Source: Flagellimonas beolgyonensis (GTDB lineage: Bacteria; Bacteroidota; Bacteroidia; Flavobacteriales; Flavobacteriaceae). From it: DNA of 64,000 bases. Shown piece by piece: positions 41,942-50,800 of this stretch. Made by a program: the position numbers and the translations under genes. How positions within the stretch are numbered: position 1 is the first letter of the stretch; each line of letters opens with the position of its first letter. The DNA lies in contig NZ_RZMY01000006.1 in the NCBI RefSeq assembly GCF_003992615.1, forward strand, positions 124,001 to 188,000, read 5' to 3'. Under the pieces are notes generated by a model. The model had not been told where the DNA came from. It worked only from the letters and a program-made list of their open reading frames with translations, and searched no databases.

Positions 41942-42520
41942 ATGAAGAATGAAATCGCAGATCTTATTGCCCGGTTCCTTCCCTTAAGTGGTGTAGAAAG
42001 GGAAATCATTGCATCCTCCATACCCATCAAATCTTTTGAAAAGGGATCAATTTTACTTCGCGAAGGACAGATATCGCGGGAATCCTATTTTAACATTGAG
42101 GGCATTGTGCGCAAGTACTATGTAATTGATGGGGAAGAACGCACCACAGAGTTTTATTTGGAAGAAGAAGCCATTTCCTCGTTGCAGAGCTACAATTTGA
42201 AGATTCCAGCCAACCATTATTTGGAATGTGTGGAAGATTGCCGATTGGCCGTACTCACGTATGAAATGGAGCAGGAACTTTTTAAAAAAGTGGACGGTTT
42301 CGAATCGCTTTGCCGTGTTTCCATCGAAGAGGAACTTGGTGCGCAGCAAGAAAAATTGGCCCGGTTCATGACCTCAACCCCCGAAGAACGTTATTTGAAC
42401 CTCATGAAGCATCAACCTGCCCTATTACAACGGGTACCCCAATATTATTTAGCAAGCTATTTGGGCGTTAAACCCGAATCGTTGAGTCGAATTCGAAAAA
42501 GACTTTCCCAAAAAAACTAA
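41942..42520 (+). CDS. Crp/Fnr family transcriptional regulator
   Basis: A 192-residue regulator. The N-terminal cNMP-like barrel contains SFEKGSILLREGQISRESYFNIEGIVRKYY. The C-terminal HTH is short: RVPQYYLASYLGVKPESLSRIRKRLSQ, as in many Bacteroidota Crp/Fnr proteins. There are no FNR-type N-terminal cysteines, so direct iron-sulfur oxygen sensing is unlikely. Its last 4 bases overlap the end of the M1 peptidase gene (other strand). Palindromic sites nearby at 41850 and 38046 suggest autoregulation and control of the thioredoxin-permease operon. Confidence 0.92.
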   Translation: MKNEIADLIARFLPLSGVEREIIASSIPIKSFEKGSILLREGQISRESYFNIEGIVRKYYVIDGEERTTEFYLEEEAISSLQSYNLKIPANHYLECVEDCRLAVLTYEMEQELFKKVDGFESLCRVSIEEELGAQQEKLARFMTSTPEERYLNLMKHQPALLQRVPQYYLASYLGVKPESLSRIRKRLSQKN

Positions 42521-45081
42521 TTCCCCAGCAAATTTTGGTATCGGTACAGGTCGTCGGTGGCCTGTAGTAGTTTGCCTTTGAGTGAAGGATTTAAGTTTGG
42601 ACGACTTTCCAAATACATTTCAACCATTTGTAAGGCTTCCCCAGATTGGTATTGGCCCACTGTGGTACTCAACCAGCGCTTTGGAAAGAAGATATCACCG
42701 GTTTTTTGGATATCCTCCAACAAATCCAAAGCCAGGGGCACCATGGTAACTGACTCCTGTTGCCGCAACGGATGATGAAGATAGCCACAGGCGGTCAGTA
42801 CCCAAGCTTCTTTCTCACGGTTTTTGGCATCGCGAAATGACTCGAAAAATTGGTTTCGGACCAAAACATCCGATGATAGGGCGGGTCTCAAAAATTCAAA
42901 TCGTTTTATCTTATCCGGATTGGTCAAGGCCTCCTTCGCCGTTTCCAAAATAACATCGGATGCTTCATGCCCAAAAAGTGCCAAACCCATCGCCATGTTG
43001 GTAAAGTCATCTTGGTTCAACCGCAGGTCGGCAATGGTCATATCCTTGTTCCAAACGCGGTACAACCTTTCCTTTCCTTTTTTGGAATATGCCATACCTT
43101 TCCAAAGATTGAAGATGTTCTTTTTAAAATTCGATGTGTGCTTGCCCTCAGTGAGTTCCTTCCAAAGTACCTGTTCCATATCCGGTTGCACAATTTCCCG
43201 TTCTTCCGGTGACAAAAAGCCCCAAAATAAACCGGAAGCCTGACCACAAAGTAGTCCATGGATGAGTTCGTTGGTTTCGGATTGAATGCCCTGCAGTACA
43301 ACGGGCATTACCTTTTTCACCTCCAAATTACCGGTAAGCACATTTTCGTACATGTTCAAATAGGCATAGCCCCTTGCCACCTCATCTTTTAAACCAGGAA
43401 TTATCTTAACATCATCGGGTTGCATTGGGAACACCCCGTAACCGAAGGCATTGGAATTGTAAATGATGGCCTGTGGGACAGATAAACCCTTTGCCCCATT
43501 TAGTTCGGTTTTTTTATCGGTTATGGAAACCTCCAACGTGTAGGTGCTATCTGGGTAAACCAGCGCCACTTCAAAAGTTTGTGGCCACAATTTATCACTA
43601 CCGTCCTCCGCCTTTTGGGAAAGTGTAAAGGAGGTTATTTTGTTATTTTGGTAAATAATGGATTCCGACAATACCGGTCTACTTGATTGATTTACCCAAA
43701 CTTCACTCCATTTTTTCAAGTCCTTGGGCGTTCTTTGGTCCAAAATATCCACCAAATCGTTCCAAGTGGCATTGCCGTAGGCGTACTTGGCGATATACTC
43801 CCGTATGCCTTCCTTAAATTCCTTTTCGCCGATGGCCGCTTCCAGTTGCCGCATCATAATGGGAGCCTTGTTGTAAATGATGCCACCATACAAACTTCCG
43901 GCATTCTTCAGGTTGTTCAACTGCTGCCTGATGGGATTGGTACCCCGTGTCCTATCCTCGCCATAGGCCCCGCGATAATGGGAGTTCATAAAATTCAACC
44001 TATGGTTGATATCAGGAAATGTGGGATTGATGATCTTATCGGCCATAAAATTGGCAAACACCTCCTTCATCCACACATCGTTGAACCAATCCATGGTAAC
44101 CAGATCGCCAAACCACATATGGGCCGTTTCGTGTGCTATGAGTTTGGCACGGCTTAATTGTTGGTTTTCCGTGGCGGTTTCATCCAAAAACAAGGCTGAT
44201 TGTCGGTATTGAATGGCCCCCACATGTTCCATTCCCCCATATTGAAACCCTGGAATGGCTGCAAAATCGAGTTTTTGAAATGGAAAATCGTATTGGGTAT
44301 AGTCCTTTAAAAAGTCGATGGCTTTTTGATGCAGTTCAAAAACAGGGATGACACTCGACTTAATTTTTGCTGAATCGGTTTCCCGGTAAAGAAATTCCAT
44401 ATTGAAGAGACCCGGATTTTCGGTTTGAGTTTCAAATTTACCGGCAACGAACGAAAATAGGTAGGTACTCATGGGGTCGCTCTCCCCAAATTCATATTGA
44501 ATCCGATCGCCATTCACATGACTCGACTCCAACGGGGCTCCGCCCAAAACCTTCCAGTCCGAAGGCGCCGAAACAGAAAGAACGTACTTGCCTTTGATAT
44601 TGGGTTGGTCAAAACAGGGGAATAGGGTACTTGCCCTGTCTGGCACCAAAAGGGTATACAAAAAATCTTCGTTACGGTTCAAGGAAAGTTCTCCTGCATG
44701 AAACTCGATTTCAATTGTGTTGTCCCCAAGTTGCAATCCCTCGGATATGATCAAATGTTCCTTTTGATGTTCAATTTCCTGAGTTTTTCCATTCACAATA
44801 AGTCCGTGCAACAGGGCAGCATCTGCATTGAAGTCTAGATACAAGGGTTGCTTCAAATCGTTCAACTCCAAATGAAGTTTTAACCGGGAGGGAATAGGTG
44901 CTGAAATGCTATCGGGGATTTCAAAAGAAAGGTCGTACACCACATTGGAAACCTGCTGTTTCCGATAATCGGCCATTGCCAATGGAATGCCTTCATCCAA
45001 AAGTTCAGGGGTTTGTTCCGTTTCTTTACAGCCCATCACCAATATGGCCATCACGACACTCGAAAGGAAGATTTTTTTCAT
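42517..45081 (-). CDS. M1 family aminopeptidase, lipoprotein
   Basis: An 854-residue zinc metallopeptidase exported as a lipoprotein (VMGCKE). The substrate-binding GXMEN-type motif is altered to GGMEHVGA. The zinc site HETAHMWFGDLVTM...KEVFANF (HEXXH, 18 residues, E) is near residue 317. An ERAP-like C-terminal helical domain follows. It probably trims N-terminal residues from peptides in the periplasm or at the cell surface. Start codon at 45081. The gene upstream ends with a terminator, so this gene has its own promoter. Confidence 0.93.
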   Translation of the reverse strand: MKKIFLSSVVMAILVMGCKETEQTPELLDEGIPLAMADYRKQQVSNVVYDLSFEIPDSISAPIPSRLKLHLELNDLKQPLYLDFNADAALLHGLIVNGKTQEIEHQKEHLIISEGLQLGDNTIEIEFHAGELSLNRNEDFLYTLLVPDRASTLFPCFDQPNIKGKYVLSVSAPSDWKVLGGAPLESSHVNGDRIQYEFGESDPMSTYLFSFVAGKFETQTENPGLFNMEFLYRETDSAKIKSSVIPVFELHQKAIDFLKDYTQYDFPFQKLDFAAIPGFQYGGMEHVGAIQYRQSALFLDETATENQQLSRAKLIAHETAHMWFGDLVTMDWFNDVWMKEVFANFMADKIINPTFPDINHRLNFMNSHYRGAYGEDRTRGTNPIRQQLNNLKNAGSLYGGIIYNKAPIMMRQLEAAIGEKEFKEGIREYIAKYAYGNATWNDLVDILDQRTPKDLKKWSEVWVNQSSRPVLSESIIYQNNKITSFTLSQKAEDGSDKLWPQTFEVALVYPDSTYTLEVSITDKKTELNGAKGLSVPQAIIYNSNAFGYGVFPMQPDDVKIIPGLKDEVARGYAYLNMYENVLTGNLEVKKVMPVVLQGIQSETNELIHGLLCGQASGLFWGFLSPEEREIVQPDMEQVLWKELTEGKHTSNFKKNIFNLWKGMAYSKKGKERLYRVWNKDMTIADLRLNQDDFTNMAMGLALFGHEASDVILETAKEALTNPDKIKRFEFLRPALSSDVLVRNQFFESFRDAKNREKEAWVLTACGYLHHPLRQQESVTMVPLALDLLEDIQKTGDIFFPKRWLSTTVGQYQSGEALQMVEMYLESRPNLNPSLKGKLLQATDDLYRYQNLLGN

Positions 45082-45097
45082 ATCAAAAGGAGGAAAT

Positions 45098-45130
45098 AAA
45101 AAAAGGCACTTTTATGAACAGTGCCTTTTT
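45098..45130 (-). terminator. intrinsic terminator upstream of the M1 peptidase gene
   Basis: AGGCACT (45104-45110) pairs with AGTGCCT (45120-45126) with a 9-base loop, flanked by A and T runs on both sides, so it can work in both directions. It ends transcription of the 45141-45905 gene. Confidence 0.85.
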
Positions 45131-45140
45131 CAAAAGATTT

Positions 45141-45905
45141 TTAGTTGGTAATCACGTAGTTTACCTTTTCCACTCCGGTATTGCCCGTGGTCGCATTATA
45201 GGCCGTTACGGTTAGCTCATAGGTGCCAGCCTCAGAAATGGCAACATTCCCTTCAAATAGGTTGCGGGATAGATTTTTAAGCGGTAATTCCTTGATAAGG
45301 TTACCATCTTTTTTAAGAAAGGCCGTGACTTCCATCATTTTGGAATCCCATAAGCCCCCTTCCTCGATGGGACAACCACACATCATTACAACGTTGGCCT
45401 TGATATCCAACCCTGTTTCTTTTAAGGAAGCCAATGGAATGTACTGATGGGTGTTCGGTTTTAAAATATCAATGACGAATCCGGGTATCTCCACCACTAC
45501 CCCATCCCCAAGAATGTCCTTACCGGGCAGCAACCATAATTCTGTGGTGGCATGTACTTGTGCATTTCTTTTATTAATGGGTGATATGACCTCAATGGTC
45601 ACAAAAGTGGGTTCGTCAATATCAACAATGGCCAAAAAACCTGCCGTGCTTTCCTCCGAAATTTGGCCAAATCGCTCCTTGGCTGTCTTCATGATCAAAT
45701 CGGTATTCCCAGTGCTGCCTTGGGTGGTCCCTTCTGCCAAAATTTGTCCATTGATGGCATTTCTAACGATTACATGCGCTCCACCGATGGAACTGCCCAC
45801 AAACTTGGCATCTTTGGCCTTGGCACGGACCATTAGCTTCGTTTCCGTGGCAAATGCATGGGTGCATAAAAAAATGAGTGTAAAAAATAGGATAGTCTTC
45901 TTCAT
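45141..45905 (-). CDS. exported protein, unknown function
   Basis: A 254-residue protein with a signal peptide (FTLIFLCTHAFA/TE). The first part, LMVRAKAKDAKFVGSSIGGAHVIVRNAINGQILAEG, and the C-terminal part, GNVAISEAGTYELTVTAYNATTGNTG, look like two beta-sandwich (Ig/CNA-like) domains. A CGCPIEEGG segment in the middle might hold a metal or disulfide. No family was recognised. It is monocistronic, ended by the terminator at 45098. Confidence 0.72.
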   Translation of the reverse strand: MKKTILFFTLIFLCTHAFATETKLMVRAKAKDAKFVGSSIGGAHVIVRNAINGQILAEGTTQGSTGNTDLIMKTAKERFGQISEESTAGFLAIVDIDEPTFVTIEVISPINKRNAQVHATTELWLLPGKDILGDGVVVEIPGFVIDILKPNTHQYIPLASLKETGLDIKANVVMMCGCPIEEGGLWDSKMMEVTAFLKKDGNLIKELPLKNLSRNLFEGNVAISEAGTYELTVTAYNATTGNTGVEKVNYVITN

Positions 45906-45946
45906 GGAATTTGAATTGCAATTAGCTATCCTAAACTTACTGCATT

Positions 45947-46660
45947 TTACGCGATATCCCTAAGAATTTTGACATCTGTGTTCAATATGGCCTCCAAATT
46001 ATTTTCGATTTTTTCAATAGGCCAGTTCCACCATTGAATTTCCAACAGAGCATGTATTACGCTATCGTCAAAACGTTTTTTAATAGGCTGGGCCGGATTG
46101 CCCCCTACAATGGTATACGGGGGAACATCTTTAACCACAACCGATCTGGAACCAATTATGGCGCCATCACCAATAGTAACCCCGGGCATGATCACCGCTT
46201 CCATTCCAATCCAAACATCATTGCCGATTACTGTATCCCCCTTTGCCTCGGACACTTGGAACATCGCCTGTATTTCATCCATGGTGGTTTCTGGGGTCAT
46301 CATAAAATTGTTGAACGGATAGGTCGAAAACCCACCCATAAAATGGTTGGCCGAACTGGTGATGAAACGCACCCCATGGGCAATTTGGCAAAACTTGCCC
46401 ATGACCAATTTTTCCGGACTCAATGGAAAAAGATAGGGAGCCAAAAAACCGGCGTAATTATCCAAAACCTCAAAATGCCCAAAATAACTGAAGTCGCCTA
46501 TTTGGATTCTTGGATGGTCGATTACCTGGTTTAAATGAACCACGGTCTTTATCTCAGTGCCATCAGGCATTATCATGGGGTATTTTTTATTGGGGTCTAA
46601 TCGTGTTTTCAAAATGTTCTTATTTTGTAGGTATAAATCTGAATCAACATGCTTGCGCAT
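45947..46660 (-). CDS. CatB-related O-acetyltransferase (xenobiotic acetyltransferase type)
   Basis: A 237-residue hexapeptide-repeat acetyltransferase of the CatB/Vat group. Typical parts are [32 protein letters not shown] with the catalytic His, [54 protein letters not shown]. Relatives inactivate streptogramin or chloramphenicol, but many chromosomal members are not resistance genes, so no resistance is claimed. Confidence 0.93.
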   Translation of the reverse strand: MRKHVDSDLYLQNKNILKTRLDPNKKYPMIMPDGTEIKTVVHLNQVIDHPRIQIGDFSYFGHFEVLDNYAGFLAPYLFPLSPEKLVMGKFCQIAHGVRFITSSANHFMGGFSTYPFNNFMMTPETTMDEIQAMFQVSEAKGDTVIGNDVWIGMEAVIMPGVTIGDGAIIGSRSVVVKDVPPYTIVGGNPAQPIKKRFDDSVIHALLEIQWWNWPIEKIENNLEAILNTDVKILRDIA

Positions 46661-46741
46661 TAAATGATTATTGTTGGACCTGACTTTACTCTAATCCGTT
46701 AGACTCCAAATGCTGAATTTGTTACAAGTTTTGTGGTGATA

Positions 46742-47428
46742 CTATGCCTCTTTCCTTTTGAAACCAAGAAAACCCTTGGCAAGTAGCCAAATAGTAAGTG
46801 TGAACTCCCCTAATATCCCGGTAAAGATAACTATGTATTCAAATAGGTGCCTATAGTCAAAATATGATGGCAAAAAGAGTTTGGCACCGCTTTCGACCAC
46901 ATAGCCCGAAGCCGCTACCACCAAAAACAAACCGATTAATTTTGGGAAGGCACTATACCTGATGGATAAATAGCCCAATAGGAACAAATGAATGCCAAAC
47001 AAGACCAAGGCTATGGTCCAAACGGTATCAAAATGATGCAAAGCCTGTTGAATCGTCCATTCCAGCCCTTCAATACCCTGGTATTTGACATTTGTGGTCG
47101 TGCGATATATTTTATACAGCCCAAATAAGCCGATGGCAAAGCCAATCGCATGCAACATGCGTAAGCTGGATGCCACGTAGGTCAGTTTTCTATGGGCACT
47201 TTGAGTTAACGGGAATAGTGTGAATACCAACACCCCATCAAAAAATAGCATGGCAAGAAAAGCCAGCAACCCCAATCCCAAATTTGAATGAAACTGGACA
47301 AAGTTTTGAGTGGTATTGGCCATATTGTCCCAGTCGACCAAGGATTCCAGTACGGTAAAATTAGCATAGAACCCCGTTGCGAATATCAATAGGTAGGCTA
47401 CACCAGAAATCAGTGCATATCGTTTCAT
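46742..47428 (-). CDS. DUF4386 family membrane protein
   Basis: A 228-residue protein with about six spans. The opening YALISGVAYLLIFATGFYANF and FHSNLGLGLLAFLAMLFFDGVLVFTLFPL, then SSLRMLHAIGFAIGLF, fit the DUF4386 family. Function unknown. Its -7 element lies at 47452-47459. Confidence 0.88.
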   Translation of the reverse strand: MKRYALISGVAYLLIFATGFYANFTVLESLVDWDNMANTTQNFVQFHSNLGLGLLAFLAMLFFDGVLVFTLFPLTQSAHRKLTYVASSLRMLHAIGFAIGLFGLYKIYRTTTNVKYQGIEGLEWTIQQALHHFDTVWTIALVLFGIHLFLLGYLSIRYSAFPKLIGLFLVVAASGYVVESGAKLFLPSYFDYRHLFEYIVIFTGILGEFTLTIWLLAKGFLGFKRKEA

Positions 47429-47451
47429 AAACCAATTGTTATAAAGGCTTA

Positions 47452-47459
47452 CAAAACTA
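47452..47459 (-). promoter_or_regulatory. -7 element of the DUF4386 gene
   Basis: On the minus strand it reads TAGTTTTG, an exact TAnnTTTG, 23 bases before the start codon. Confidence 0.45.
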
Positions 47460-47507
47460 TGGCCAAGGGCAAAAAAAATGATTGATTTAAGTCAATAACG
47501 ATATCCT

Positions 47508-47762
47508 TCAACTTACTTGCCTTATCAATTCCAGTTTATCTATTTCGGCGATGGCTGCCAGCAACAGTTCTTTCAGGCATTTTGAATCCTTTTTGGGACA
47601 AGGCTGTTGCAATTGATAATTAGTACGGTCAATCAATCGGGTACAATAGGCAATCTGTTCATTAACCGGTAATTGGGAGACTGTCTGTCGATACAAACAA
47701 TCCAACTGTTGTAAGTCGGGTTTAGATTCTTTATTTCGGAAAAATCGGAACATGGGGAACAA
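47508..47762 (-). CDS. 84-aa protein, unknown function
   Basis: A small soluble protein with three cysteines and mostly helical character (LDCLYRQTVSQLPVNEQIAYCTRLIDRTNYQL). No family recognised. The start could be Met4 (MFRFFRNKE). It lies between a DUF4386 gene and a two-component system, on the same strand as both. Confidence 0.5.
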   Translation of the reverse strand: MFPMFRFFRNKESKPDLQQLDCLYRQTVSQLPVNEQIAYCTRLIDRTNYQLQQPCPKKDSKCLKELLLAAIAEIDKLELIRQVS

Positions 47763-47818
47763 GATTTGTGGTTCTATACTATTCCTACCTCAAAAACCAA
47801 GCCATGCCCGTTAAATAT

Positions 47819-48517
47819 TTATTCTTCCACCCGAAGCATAAAACCACGCCGGTTGACATTAACGATACTGATCCTGGAATCTTTGGATAGGTGCTTGCGA
47901 AGATGCGAGACAAATACGTTCAAACTTTTTTTATTGAAATAATCGTTCTTGTCCCAAATGGTGGTCAAAATCTCCTTATGTGGACAAAGCTGGTTCTGAT
48001 TTTTGGCCAACAGGGCCAAAAGGTCAAATTCCTTTCCCGTTAGCTTAATAGGTTGGTTTTTATAACGTAGTTCAAAATTTTCCGTATTCAGTGTATAGTC
48101 CCCAATTTGATAATTTTGTGCGATTTCTTCCTCCTTTTCTTCGGCAACCAACCTGGATAACAACGCGTTGACCCGAACGACCAATTCTTCCTCATCAATG
48201 GGTTTCTTCAAATAGTCCACGGCCCCCATGGCAAATCCTTTGAGCACATCAATTTTTAATGAGCGAGCAGTCAGGAACAGGAAAGGTAGATTTGGATTTA
48301 GGGCCTTTATTTTCTGTGAAAGCTCAAAACCGTCCATATCCGGCAACATAACATCCAAAATGGCCAAGTCAAACACATTGGACTCCATTTTGGCCAATGC
48401 ACTTTGGCCGTCCTTGGTCCAGGTTACATCAAAATCCTTCATACCCAAATATTCGGATAACAGGTATCCAAGTGAGGGGTCGTCCTCCACCAAAATCAAT
48501 CTATATTTTTTGTCCAT
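47819..48517 (-). CDS. response regulator, OmpR family
   Basis: A 232-residue regulator. The receiver starts YRLILVEDDPSLGYLLSEYL, the phospho-acceptor Asp is in LAILDVMLPDMDG, and the conserved Lys is in VDYLKKPID. The C-terminal winged helix has LTGKEFDLLALLAKNQNQL and KSLNVFVSHLRKHL. It is translated from a start inside the end of the kinase gene (17-base overlap). Phased repeats at 49816-49879, upstream of the pair, are a candidate binding site. Confidence 0.95.
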   Translation of the reverse strand: MDKKYRLILVEDDPSLGYLLSEYLGMKDFDVTWTKDGQSALAKMESNVFDLAILDVMLPDMDGFELSQKIKALNPNLPFLFLTARSLKIDVLKGFAMGAVDYLKKPIDEEELVVRVNALLSRLVAEEKEEEIAQNYQIGDYTLNTENFELRYKNQPIKLTGKEFDLLALLAKNQNQLCPHKEILTTIWDKNDYFNKKSLNVFVSHLRKHLSKDSRISIVNVNRRGFMLRVEE

Positions 48518-49784
48518 CGCTATTCAATTTAAGGGATATGGTAAATGTTGTACCCTTTCCCAGTTCACTATCCACCGAAATGCTTCCCCGGTGCATTCTA
48601 ATAATTTTTTGCACATAGGCCAAACCGAGTCCGTAGCCTTTCACCTTGTGGACATCTCCATTTTTGACTCTATAGTATTTTCTGAAAATTCTTTTCAAAT
48701 CGGATTTGGCAATGCCCGGGCCATTGTCAGAAATGGCAATGAGCAACCGCCTGTTTTTTAACTGCGCCCTGAGTCGGACTACAGGCTCATCGGCATATTT
48801 TTTGGCGTTTTCGAGCAGGTTGGCAATTACGTTTTCCAAATGGAACTTTTCGGCCTTGATTGTATAATTGCCATCCTCCAATTGATACTCAAATTCAATG
48901 TTTTCACTTTTGGCGATCAACGAAAAATCCTGACAGATTCGCTCCAATTCCTGTTTAAAGTCGATTATTTCGAACTGCATCAATTTCTTGCCCGATTCCA
49001 GACTGGCCAATTCCAAAACCTTGTCGATATGTTGTTTCAATCGTTCGGTTTCCCGCCTTATCAGTTCAACAATCGGTTTCTTTTGTTCCGGGATATCCTC
49101 TTCCAAAATTTTGCTCGCCAGGCCGATAGAGAAAACAGGGGTTTTTAGTTCATGTGTCAAATTATTGATAAAGTCGTTGGTGGTGGTAATAATGTTTCTT
49201 TGCCAATAAAAGGAACGAAGCACCCAAATTACAACAACAATTATAGCCAACAAGAAAATGAGCCCCGGTATGGTCAATCCTTTCAACTGGCTTAAAAAAT
49301 ATTTGTTTAGATCGTCAAATCCCAATTCAAGCACAATGTCCTTCTTTAGAAGCTCCGGTAAATAACCTTCAATTTTAATAGGATAAGTAAGCCTGTCCTC
49401 CCCACTTAAATGCTTCTTAACCGAACTCAAATAAACCGTTGAATCACGGGCAAATAAAGAATAGGTAAATGGCGCATCGATGCCTGATACGCCCAACTGA
49501 TAAGAGATATAATCGTTTAAATAGTACTGAGCCGTCTTTTCTAGGCTATCCAACCCTATCCTTACCTCTGAGGTATCCTTTAAAATGACATTTCCGATGG
49601 TGTATGTTAGCGAATTCAACTCTGCCAGTTCCTGATTGATGTCGGTACGAGTCTTGTCAATTTTTTCAGAAAACTGTGCTCTCGCCAAACCTAGGCCTAC
49701 CCTTAAATATTGATATTGTACCACCAATAGTCCAATGACGGACACAACAAAAACAAGTACATAAATGTTTCTTTTGGAGAGCAT
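48501..49784 (-). CDS. sensor histidine kinase
   Basis: A 427-residue membrane kinase. It has an N-terminal span (6-26), an extracytoplasmic sensor of about 140 residues, a second span near 172-192, then a HAMP-less linker. The H box NLTHELKTPVFSIGLASKILEE is near residue 213, the N box NVIANLLENAKKYA, and G boxes SDNGPGIAKSDL and GYGLGLAYVQKI. It partners the adjacent response regulator. The signal is unknown. Position next to the capsule locus suggests control of cell-surface polysaccharide. Confidence 0.93.
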   Translation of the reverse strand: MLSKRNIYVLVFVVSVIGLLVVQYQYLRVGLGLARAQFSEKIDKTRTDINQELAELNSLTYTIGNVILKDTSEVRIGLDSLEKTAQYYLNDYISYQLGVSGIDAPFTYSLFARDSTVYLSSVKKHLSGEDRLTYPIKIEGYLPELLKKDIVLELGFDDLNKYFLSQLKGLTIPGLIFLLAIIVVVIWVLRSFYWQRNIITTTNDFINNLTHELKTPVFSIGLASKILEEDIPEQKKPIVELIRRETERLKQHIDKVLELASLESGKKLMQFEIIDFKQELERICQDFSLIAKSENIEFEYQLEDGNYTIKAEKFHLENVIANLLENAKKYADEPVVRLRAQLKNRRLLIAISDNGPGIAKSDLKRIFRKYYRVKNGDVHKVKGYGLGLAYVQKIIRMHRGSISVDSELGKGTTFTISLKLNSDGQKI

Positions 49785-49815
49785 GGTGCTAAATAAACAA
49801 AAAAACAGCAGGGAT

Positions 49816-49879
49816 TTACCTTTTGGTTACCCCTATTAATCTTTCGTTAATCCTTTTGATCTTTTGTTAATCCGTTACC
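49816..49879. repeat. helically phased TTACC/TTAATC/TTGATC repeats
   Basis: Hexamer-like elements start at 49816, 49827 (TTACC), 49836, 49847 (TTAATC), 49856 (TTGATC), 49867 (TTAATC) and 49875 (TTACC), at steps of 8-11 bases. GTTAATCC occurs exactly at 49846 and 49866. Such tandem spacing is typical of OmpR-family operators. Confidence 0.5.
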
Positions 49880-49941
49880 ATTGATCTATGCCCTATATTC
49901 GTACTTGAGTTTAGTTAAAGAAATAAAGTAGTGAATCCATT

Positions 49942-49973
49942 GAACCGGTCGAAAAAGACCGGTTCTTTGTTTT
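49942..49973 (+). terminator. intrinsic terminator with no gene upstream on its strand
   Basis: GAACCGGTC (49942-49950) and GACCGGTTC (49957-49965) form a perfect 9-bp stem with loop GAAAAA, followed by TTTGTTTT. Upstream on the plus strand there is no protein gene for more than 7 kb. Confidence 0.8.
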
Positions 49974-50031
49974 AGGGGCACCAACGAATTAATTTGAACT
50001 CCTTCGTTTAAAATTAACGATACATATCCTT

Positions 50032-50039
50032 TATCTTTG
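50032..50039 (+). promoter_or_regulatory. -7 element of the tyrosine phosphatase gene
   Basis: TATCTTTG, an exact TAnnTTTG, 17 bases before the start codon. Confidence 0.5.
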
Positions 50040-50056
50040 CAATCCAAATTTTAGAC

Positions 50057-50800
50057 ATGTTCGATTTTTTCCACAGGAAGGTGTATTTGGCCGACTACTT
50101 GCATGGATTGGTGGATATTCACAACCACATTCTTCCGGGTATTGACGATGGTGCCAAAACGGTGCAGGAATCCGTGGAACTGTTGCGTGGTTTTTCGGAA
50201 TTGGGGGTAAAAAAGCTAATCTGTACCCCACACATCATGCACAACCAATATGACAACACTCCGAAAACAATCAAAGCTGCACATGATTTACTAATCCAAC
50301 ATTTGGAGAAAGTTCCCGATTTGAATCCAATTGTGGAGTATGCTGCCGAACACATGATCGACGACAACTTTGAGAATTTATTGGGGCAAGGCCAAGTGGT
50401 TCCGATAAACAAAGAGTACATTTTGATTGAAATGTCCTATTTACAGCCCTCCTTTAATTTTGATTTGGCAGTGGAGAAAATAGGACAAAACCAATTATTT
50501 CCCATTTTTGCGCATCCTGAGCGATACATGTACCTACACCAGAAGTATGGTAAGTATCCGGCCATGAAGGCCTCAGGAATTCTTTTTCAAATGAACTTGT
50601 TATCCCTTAATCCGGACTCCTACGGAGATGCGGCAACCAAAATGGCTTGCAAACTATTGGAAGATCGACAAATCGACTTTGTGGGTTCCGACGTGCACAA
50701 TATGCGACAGCTTCAATTATTAAAAGAGACCAGAGTCTCGAAAAAACAACTCAAACACTTATTGCCAGTTATTGAAAATACAATCTATTCCTTTTTCTGA
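50057..50800 (+). CDS. PHP-type tyrosine-protein phosphatase (CpsB/CapC-like)
   Basis: A 247-residue metal-dependent phosphatase of the PHP superfamily. The metal ligands are visible in VDIHNHILPGIDDGAKT, KLICTPHIMHN, FPIFAHPERY and VGSDVHNM. Members dephosphorylate the tyrosine tail of BY-kinases and so control capsule synthesis. Its target is most likely the kinase encoded immediately next to it on the opposite strand; the two stop codons are adjacent. Confidence 0.93.
   Translation: MFDFFHRKVYLADYLHGLVDIHNHILPGIDDGAKTVQESVELLRGFSELGVKKLICTPHIMHNQYDNTPKTIKAAHDLLIQHLEKVPDLNPIVEYAAEHMIDDNFENLLGQGQVVPINKEYILIEMSYLQPSFNFDLAVEKIGQNQLFPIFAHPERYMYLHQKYGKYPAMKASGILFQMNLLSLNPDSYGDAATKMACKLLEDRQIDFVGSDVHNMRQLQLLKETRVSKKQLKHLLPVIENTIYSFF

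Noticed and set aside
45947..46660. A streptogramin or chloramphenicol resistance gene
   Set aside because: The protein belongs to the CatB/Vat fold, but chromosomal members often have other substrates; sequence alone does not support a resistance call.
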